64,000 nucleotides of DNA from Yamagishiella unicocca. Taxonomy: Eukaryota; Chlorophyta; Chlorophyceae; Chlamydomonadales; Volvocaceae. Shown here in pieces: positions 56,555 to 64,000 of this stretch; the stretch's first letter is position 1; every line of letters starts with the position of its first letter. Below the pieces are notes generated by a model that made no database searches, was not told where the DNA came from, and was given only the letters and a program-made list of their open reading frames with translations. The stretch lies in the NCBI GenBank assembly GCA_003116995.1, contig BDSL01000112.1:124001-188000 (forward strand). Reading direction: 5' to 3'. The position numbers and the translations under genes were made by a program.

Positions 56555-59500
56555 CCCCTATCTTGTCACGACGCTGCCGGATTGCGTAGGTAGGGCTAGA
56601 CGTCGGCGGTGATGACCAATGACCTAACGCCAGAGGGTTTCGCTTATGATTCTGCTTCTCTACCAGGCCTGAGGTCATAGAGAGAGGATTCGTCCAGAAG
56701 CCTTCATTAACACCTAGGCGACCTAGGCGTACGCACGCCGCACAGACGTAACACATAAAACGGTATCGTAACACGCGCGTGAGCATCCAGTGAGATAAGA
56801 TAAAATGCAATGAAGGCGTGGATTCATACGTGCTGAAGTTCTTGCGGAACGCCCTCAACTTCCATAAGGACCCAAGCCATACAAGGAACATACCTGCATC
56901 GACGTGACAACTGGTCCGTTGCTTGCTGACAACACTATGGACGCAGTTGCTCTGAATGGTCCAAGAACAGAACCAGAGCTTTTCTGTCGCCCTCCAAGAG
57001 GGCCGCGCCCCAAGAAGAGGCCAGCTGCTTACGGCTCCAAACAATTTCTGGATTCCTTTGCAAATAGATGCCCCACACACGATCGGCGTTCGCTAGGTCA
57101 AAAAACGAAGTACATGTCTTAGGGTGTCGACGTAGGCACCCCTTTTCGGTATGTGTGGCGTCTGAGAGGTACATGCAGGACGCAATAGGTATTGGCTGCG
57201 CTGCATCTAAGTTCGAATCAGTGCGACGTGACGGTATTTCCGTAAATTGCACGGCAGCCTTTTACCAATTATATGGTTTTGTGGGGCTAAGTTTAACTAA
57301 CGTCAGCACCGTTATTGATGTTACGATGTTTATCCTACAGGACCCACTGAAACGGTCATGGCACGCCTGGGCTGGTTTACGAGCAGCTGACGTTTCGATA
57401 CCCGCAAATCACCGTAGCTCAACCGTTCACATCAATACCATCACGCTCGCGCAAATATATTTGTTCCCTCGTTATCAAAAGTCGAAATCTACCCTGAGGT
57501 TGTTCAGGCCTTTATGTTGCTCGTGCTGAATGTTAGCAGTGGAAGACAGTGATACACCTACAAGGAACAGATTAAGCTCAATCAACGTACTTTGGTTCTC
57601 CAGGATTACCGGCGCTGCAGAATAAGCTGGGCTTAGGTAGTACGATACCGTTATTAGGCAACACGCCAACACCAGGGGCAATATGAGAGGCAGCCTTACG
57701 AAGCTCGCAAGGGGGAAAATATAATTATTAGCAACGAGTCGCCCTGCATGTGTAAGCTCCGCCATTATTAAGCCGTACAGCTGGAAAGGGAGGAAGACAG
57801 CGACGGGTCGCCCTGCTTGTATAAGCTCGTTGGTGATTATCTGCCGTCTGGTGCACCTTAGTTGCTGAAACCAGATGCCTCCAATCCTTGCAAACGTTTT
57901 GTCTGTCGTGTCGTCCAATCTTGGTCGTTCCAAAACCGTAGATACTCCGTGAGTACTCTTGTCTGCTGGCCCATATGCGCGGGTATCGGAAAGCGGCAGT
58001 GGCAATAATTGCGGCCAGCAGGATCCGTTTGGCGACCATGTGCATACCTCAAGTAACTACAGCTGCACATGTCCCAGCTGTGGGCGCCTCGCGGCACAAC
58101 CGCAGATGCTGGACGCTTACGCAATTTCCATTTCATGCCTGGGTACGACAACGTTGTGGGCCTACACGCCTTTCGTGGTGGGCCTCCTGGGTACTTCGTC
58201 AAGCTATGTCGTCCATGCCGACCATGCACGTACGGTCAACGCGGATGCATCGGCAGTTGCAGTCAACGGGACAAAGCGGTCTACGACCAGCGGCTCACCT
58301 CGACAGGCAGCCCACGTCTGGTGGAGGCGAGGGCCTTCATCACTCCATGGACATGTGGACGGCGCGTGATTTGTGCGATGTGAGATGTGAAGTACCGGTA
58401 AAGCTGGCGTGAGAAAAATACAGTCGCTGAGGCCGCAGCAACCTCGTGGGGCGCTTGTGGTGAGGACCTGTGAAGCTCCCCTGCTGCAACTGGGCGATGT
58501 GAGCCTGGGTGCGTTGCCGCGCCAACGTCATTAAAGTCTCGAGGTCCCACAGGTCCTTCGAACGGCGCCCGGTGGTGCTTGCACATGGCCCAGGCGGCGT
58601 GTCACAACCAATGGCAGTAGTGCCCGGCACGGAGGGCTCCAGGTCAGCAGGGCGAGCCATCGGACACATCGCCTGGCACTGTCGCTTGTTGGCGATATAG
58701 AACGACAGCGAGTGTTGTGTGCCGAAGCTCAGGTTTCGACCTGCCATCCCTGCTTTGCGGGTTCGCAAGACCCCACCGCAACCCGTGTCGTTTGCACGGT
58801 TTGCCTCGCCATCTGACCGCCCGCCGGGGAGCTTCCGCCTTCCCAGTGGGTGCCCCGCGGCCCCATTCGCGCCCTGGTTCCCTGGTGTGAGCTGGTCCCG
58901 CGCCAGTCCACGGACCAGGAGGCCCCTCCCTCCTGACTTCGGGCCTTCGATGCGCCCGTGCGTCGTGGAGTACGGCATGCACAAACGACACAAGGCGAAA
59001 TTTGGTGATGGTGGGGCAAGGATCAGGGACGTCCCTCTCCCTGACGGTGCGTTGGCATGAGCTGTGGCCGGTTGCGAAAAGACACACAGGCAACAAACGG
59101 ACCCGGGGTGTCGGACCGAGGTAGGCCCCCCATGCGTGTGCAGTTGCGCACGTGCCAGTGCGGATACGGCGCCCACTGTCACCTCTCGTTGGGCCGAGCC
59201 CGTGACTTCACGCAGCCCTCCCGCACCACACTCATGTGACAACGCGAAGGGCGTGGTGAGGATAGAAGCGTGGGCGGGGGTGGCGCCGTTGCACCGCGCT
59301 GGCTTCAGCGCCATACCCGTGCGCTGCTCAAGCTGGTTTTTATACACATGCCAGTTCGTACCGCGCAGGCCGGATCCAGATCCCAAATGGACTATTCAAG
59401 GCAACCTGCACGAAGCACTGGCCCCTCGAGTTCCGACCCAATTTCCCAGCTGTGCCCTCCTCCTGCCTTGTACTGTGAAGTGGGACGCTGTGTTCGCTCA

Positions 59501-60221
59501 GCAATGCAGTTAGCTTGTCAACCACCGGGGAAACCATGCGGTTCTTGAGTGCGTCCTGGAGAGCGCATACGCACATTCGATGCGTGAAACGCCGTAAGTT
59601 CTCCGAGGCCAGTCGTATCAGACGAGAAGGATCGCAGACATGTTCTTCCCAAACCCATGATCGCCATGGTACACGTACACCTCCGAAGGCGCAGGGGACG
59701 CAAACTTCCCTTCTCGTTACAAATCGCCAGAAGCATAGCCGACACGGACAGCGCTGAAGGGACGGGCCTAGCCCCGGGACGCAGCTGCCTGCCTTTGTCG
59801 CCTTCCCCGGGCCCCACACCCGCGTCGTCGCGTGGGACGAATGCGGGCACGCGTGGCCACCCGGCTGCGCTCGAGGACTGGAGCTGAAAGGCAACAAGGC
59901 ATAAAAAGTAGGCGGAGGCATCGGTTGCGCTAACCATGCGACCTCCCGGCGACTGGCTCAGCGGCTGTGCCCCCAGCGCCCCCGGGCAGCTACCTCCGAA
60001 ACCACGCGCCTTCCTCGCAACGGCTCCCTCCTCGCAGCTCCAAGCCCCGTCCGCGCAGCACCGCCCACACGCGGCCGGCGGCACCGGCCTCGGGGGGCTG
60101 CTCCAGCTCCTACATTTGTGGAAATCGAACGCCACCGCGGTGCCGCTGCTACTGCTGGTGCTGCTGCGCCTCGGGCGCTCCGCCGGAGGGCGGGCAGCAG
60201 GCGGGAGAGGCGGGGAGTCGC
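56555..60221. other. Intergenic between RPS19 and CDPK
   Basis: The left end should contain the CDPK promoter and the right end the RPS19 3' UTR. Long minus-strand frames at 58340-59920 overlap in different frames and show no family motif. Fragments such as SEVYVYHGDHGFGKNMS (about 59640-59700) have a protein-like look but are interrupted by stops, so decayed coding or transposon sequence is possible. Confidence 0.4.
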
Positions 60222-62629
60222 TTAGAAGAAGGCCTGCAGGTTGACGGTGATGCGTCCGGCAATCTGGTCCATGTCACGCTGGCCGTTGGAGGTGAGGCGG
60301 CGGCCCTTCTCCGGGGCCTTCTCCATCAGGCCGCACTCCTCCAGCTGCTTCATGATGTGGCGCACCACACCACCTGGTGGTCGAGGAGGGAAAGGTGGGG
60401 GGGGGGATCGGGGCGGGAGGAGGGAGCGGAAAAGGTGGGGGGGGGATCGGGGCGGGAGGAGGGAGAGGAAACCCTATGGTAGGTCGGCAATGAGAAGGGC
60501 CGTAGGGAGAGGAGGCCGATGGGTGGACGGGCTGCTTCGAACTGGGCCCTGCTTCAAACTACCCCTGTCCACTAGTCGCCGACAAGGCCCATCCCCTGTG
60601 TTAGCCAAGCGACCGTCCTGGGATTGAGCCGTTGCCCAGTAACGCATAGGTGGCCTGTCTCCCTGTTCCGTCTCCCACAGGCCCATGAAGCCAATGACCT
60701 CAGTACCCCGCCAGGCCAATCAGCACAGCCCCAACCGGCACAGTCCCTAACCAGTGCAGCTCCATCAACCGACCTAGCGCCAAAGCCATTCAAAGCTGCG
60801 TCCCAAATGTAAATCAACATCTTCCACGCGCGCTTGTTCGCGCAATCCCAAATTCTTTTGTTGCCGCCACTACTGTTGGCCTGAGTGCCGCACCATAAGT
60901 TTTCTTTTGTCCGCGCTAAATATAGAAGCTCCATGATGATTGCGTTTCGGTATAATCCGCTTGACCAGCTTGGTCCCAAATATGCTTGTTGATCCCCAAA
61001 CCGCCCCAATCCAGAACCGCGAAGCCCCACAGCCGACAGCACTCAAATGTGACGCGACCCTGGGGACGTGACTTGGTGCGTTGCCTGCCATGACGCGCCC
61101 GGCCCGAGCTGTGCAGTGGCCGGTACGTGTCCGAAACCTCGCCACGCAAGGGCGCCCTTTCCCCAAACACCCATTTGACCTTTGAACATATTCATTTAAA
61201 CCCCTCCCCGCGCCCGCCCGTCTTCCATCCTTTCGACACATCACATCAACCCCCTGCTAGCCCTGCAGGGCATTGCGTAGCTTTGCTGAGTGCATCTGGC
61301 GCATGGCGCAAACATCACGTCAGAGCTTGGAAGGCCCCACCGTAGCCGCTCGCGCGCCCGGCCGCAGGCCACGGTAGCACCGGATGGATAGCAGGCTGAC
61401 CCCAGACAGATAGATAGCACCGAATAGATAGCAGACCGATCAACGCACCCGAGGCCTTCGTCTGGAACTCGGGCTTGGCACCGCGCCGCTTGTTGCGCCC
61501 GCCGTACTGAATGCGGAACAGGCCAACACCCATGCCCTGGCGGATGTACAGCTTGCGGGCTACCGAAGCTGTGGGGCGAGGTGGGGAGGGCGGGGGCCGG
61601 AGACGACGCGTGGGTGGATGCGCGCGTTTACGTGGTGCTGGTGCGACCAACCGGGGATGTCACAGCGACTGTCCTAAACATCATGGAGAATGACCCAATG
61701 AGTCCGTGATGTGGTCAGAGAATGTGGGTGCGCTAGGCCTGGGGCTCGTCCGAGCTGCCATGTGATGTGGATGTGAGGCGAGGGTAGGCCAGTTCATGCG
61801 TTTTTGGAAGGTGGGCGAGGCTGCTTGCGGTGCGGGTGGTTGCCGTCCACCCCAAAGCACCCCTTGGTCCCCATCTGCCGCGTTGTTCCCGCTCATACCC
61901 ATCATCTCACCAGCGCGGATGTAGTACCAGTCGGGGTCATAGGGAGCAAGCTCCTTGAACGAGCCAGTCTTGACGACATCCACCCAGCTGGGCAGCTGGA
62001 TCTGTATGCATCATTAAATTGGAGCGAGGGCGGGGAGGAAACTCGCCTTGACACATTATAATGACCGTTTGTCCGCGCACCCAGGCACTTCCGCCAGTAA
62101 CCTTTAGCATGGACTGGCGATGATATTGAAAGCACTGGCAAGGTGACAGGAGCGTATTTCGCGCCTTGGCGGTCTCCGCTGGTGACGCCGCCGTCATTGT
62201 CCCATTCCAGCGCGCAGCTAACATAGCACCGCCAATGATAGATTATAACATCATCAACCGGCATCGTTGATATGATAGCTGAGAGCAAAGAACTTGGCCG
62301 CGTCTGTCCCAGGCTGCTGCGACCCGCTTGGCGCCGGCGCTCCATCGCTGGCAGCTCGCGGCTGTCTGCAGCCGCGAGCTCATACTCCCGTAAAAATGCA
62401 GTTATTCTCTGATCGAAAGCTTATGAGCTCTGCCCAGTCTGCGAGTCGCAGACCTCACCAAAGCCGCCGTGAACCTGGGGTGCCCATCGCCGGCTGCCCA
62501 GGCTGGTCCCTGTTCTGTTTCTTCAAGGTTAAATCTCACCTTGTCGTTCGCCTTCAAATGCGCGGCGTAGGCCTTGATGAAGTCCTCCGCCGGCACATCC
62601 TTTACGCTCTTGGGCTTGTAGGAAGCCAT
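60222..62629 (-). CDS. RPS19: 40S ribosomal protein S19 (eS19), 4 exons
   Basis: Small-subunit ribosomal protein needed for 18S rRNA maturation and 40S assembly. Exons (minus): 62629-62540, 62001-61911, 61568-61449, 60373-60222; phases agree and give 150 residues, the usual eS19 length. Landmarks in order: [18 protein letters not shown], the [11 protein letters not shown] and [18 protein letters not shown] segment (typical eS19 PEWVD...KELAPY), [33 protein letters not shown], then [17 protein letters not shown] and [19 protein letters not shown]. The ending LQAFF replaces the more basic tail of other eukaryotes. The start is the only ATG that gives the conserved N-terminus. Intron 3 (60374-61448) is the largest; an open frame within it (60572-61042) has no motif. 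Introns lack the CDPK-type boxes. Confidence 0.97.
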
Positions 62630-63884
62630 GTTTGCGACTCGGAAAGCAGTGTCGCACACGCAACTGGCTTTTCCCGTCGCTGAAAGAGGGAGCGTATGGC
62701 GGGTGCCGGTCTCTCTAGCCCAGCCTGAGAGCTCCAGGGGTGTCGCACATTTGGACTATGCCCCAGTAGTCCATACATTTAACATGTTTGTTTCCATATA
62801 TGGTCTACATAGCTCTTACAGACATGGAATCCATCCACAGTTCCTCAACCCGGCGTGGTTACCAACGATTCCACAATCATGTCTTCTGCTGAAGTGATAC
62901 CGCTTGCAACCCGTGCGTTCAACTCGACCGCGTGCTCCTAAAGGCGTAGGACCACGTATGCTGACGGCTTGTGGTTAAGTAGCTGTACGTGTACCAGTTG
63001 CTCGCGTGAAAATTGGAGTGTGGAACGAACATAGCGCACGCATAAAGCCTACGAAGTGGCCAGCATGTTGCGACACAGCACAGTACAGCGGACTCAGCGG
63101 ATACGCGACTTCGGTACGCCGACGTCAAGCGTCAGGGCCACTGTTGCGGTGACAACGGACGGCCCTGCGTATTGCTAGCTCCGGCGCCCCACGGCAGGGG
63201 AGACTATGTGCAGCGCAGAAAGGTTAGGTGGACAGCCGAATAACCTGCGAGCCCAGGAACAACAAGCACAGGGCCGGGGCGTTGGGTGCATCAAACATCC
63301 CCCGCTGTCCGGATCGGCTCATGACAGCAGTGCCAAGACGAGTATCATGGGTAGTAGCGGACCACTAAATAAAAAGCACCGTTACGGAGTCACATGGGCA
63401 TCACATCTGGAGCGTTCACAGCTGTGCAGTGCACCGGTGTCGTGGCTTTGCCACCGCAGCCAGTAGTCATCGCTCGGATGTAAACAGGGGTTAGGAGAAA
63501 ACCGGTGGGGCGGGCCAACAATGGAGGGGCGGTAAGCGCCGATGACGGTGGTTCGGTCTTTTGCGAGGTTTGGCGATGGGCATATGTGGGTGAGGCTTGC
63601 AGCCAAGGGGAGCCTGTCGGGCGCTGATCGTTCTCTTGGAGCGATACAGCGCCTGGGAGGAGGCGTTGACCGACAGAGACCAGCGCCATGGATTGCGCAC
63701 CATCTGGCGCAGCTAAATTGCGACCCTGAGCTCGGTTAGGGCTGTCGAGGGTGGGTGCACGGCAGGGCAGGACATGCAGGATGGGGCGGAGGGAGGGAGG
63801 CGTAGGGGGGTGGGGGGTGGCTCCGGGAGGAACGCAGGCCTCGGGAGCATTCGGCTTAGACGTGCGGGCCCCCGGGAGGATTAC
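62630..63884. other. Upstream region of RPS19, no gene recognised
   Basis: The part next to 62629 should be the RPS19 promoter. Short frames only. Confidence 0.4.
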
Positions 63885-63958
63885 CTTGAGGAGCGCAGGA
63901 AGGAGGGACAGGAAGTACTGAATGCGGTGGGCAGAGGAGGGAGCCACGTGCGACGGTG
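63885..63958 (-). CDS. Possible internal exon of an unidentified gene
   Basis: A 74-bp minus-strand segment is flanked by a good acceptor (CCCCTGCAG) and donor (GTAATCC) and encodes PSHVAPSSAHRIQYFLSLLP followed by ALLK. The helix-like, hydrophobic composition differs from chance frames nearby. Neighbouring exons would lie past the window end or toward 62.7 kb and are not identified. Tentative. Confidence 0.25.
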
Positions 63959-64000
63959 CTGCAGGGGGGTGGCTTCGGTGTTTCGAGGGAGGGGCGCCTG

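Noticed and set aside
58340..59386. 348-codon minus-strand ORF
   Set aside because: No recognised domain; overlapping frames are equally open; no splice or start evidence.
60572..61042. 156-codon minus-strand ORF inside RPS19 intron 3
   Set aside because: No domain, and it is removed by the well-supported splice between exons 3 and 4.

Overview
The window is nuclear DNA from an intron-rich, GC-rich photosynthetic eukaryote, most likely a green alga. The evidence is a set of nucleus-encoded, plant-type proteins split by many short GT-AG introns. They include a plastid-type FtsZ2 and a SufB, both with N-terminal extensions typical of transit peptides, a plant-type calcium-dependent protein kinase, PDX1, and a RavA/MoxR ATPase with a presequence. 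Fragments of a DIRS-type (tyrosine-recombinase) retrotransposon fit too. I cannot name the species.

Nine protein genes can be assembled exon by exon. In order they are: a small duplicated zinc-ribbon protein (652-2300, minus), FtsZ2 (8609-11711, minus), SufB (14228-19941, minus), PDX1 (20234-24068, plus), eIF1A (27258-28251, plus), a RavA-like AAA+ ATPase (31694-38530, minus), adenylosuccinate synthetase (40932-44011, minus), CDPK (48193-56554, minus) and ribosomal protein S19 (60222-62629, minus). Exon phases and predicted lengths fit the families throughout, except for the eIF1A C-terminus. SufB and PDX1 are divergent, with 292 bp between their start codons. PDX1 and eIF1A run in tandem, and eIF1A and the RavA-like gene converge. 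These are ordinary plastid and housekeeping functions (plastid division, Fe-S assembly, vitamin B6, translation, purine synthesis, Ca signalling) and do not form a pathway cluster.

From 2870 to about 7640 lies a broken DIRS-like element on the minus strand. RNase H and methyltransferase-like sequence comes first and a frameshifted tyrosine recombinase follows. A roughly 260-bp-arm inverted repeat sits between them and encodes the same coiled-coil plus membrane peptide on both strands.

The most interesting signal is in the introns. Introns of the SufB, RavA-like and CDPK genes repeatedly carry the same short sequence boxes just inside their 5' splice sites, and another box close to several 3' splice sites. 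This resembles introner-type intron spreading or homogenisation. The same introns are full of minisatellites: a 20-bp repeat with 21 G-box cores, a 5-bp GGGGA array, a 12-bp array, and a 40-bp array that copies a donor splice site four times. Introns of FtsZ2, adenylosuccinate synthetase, eIF1A and RPS19 show none of these boxes. No tRNA, rRNA, CRISPR array or bacterial-type operon was seen.
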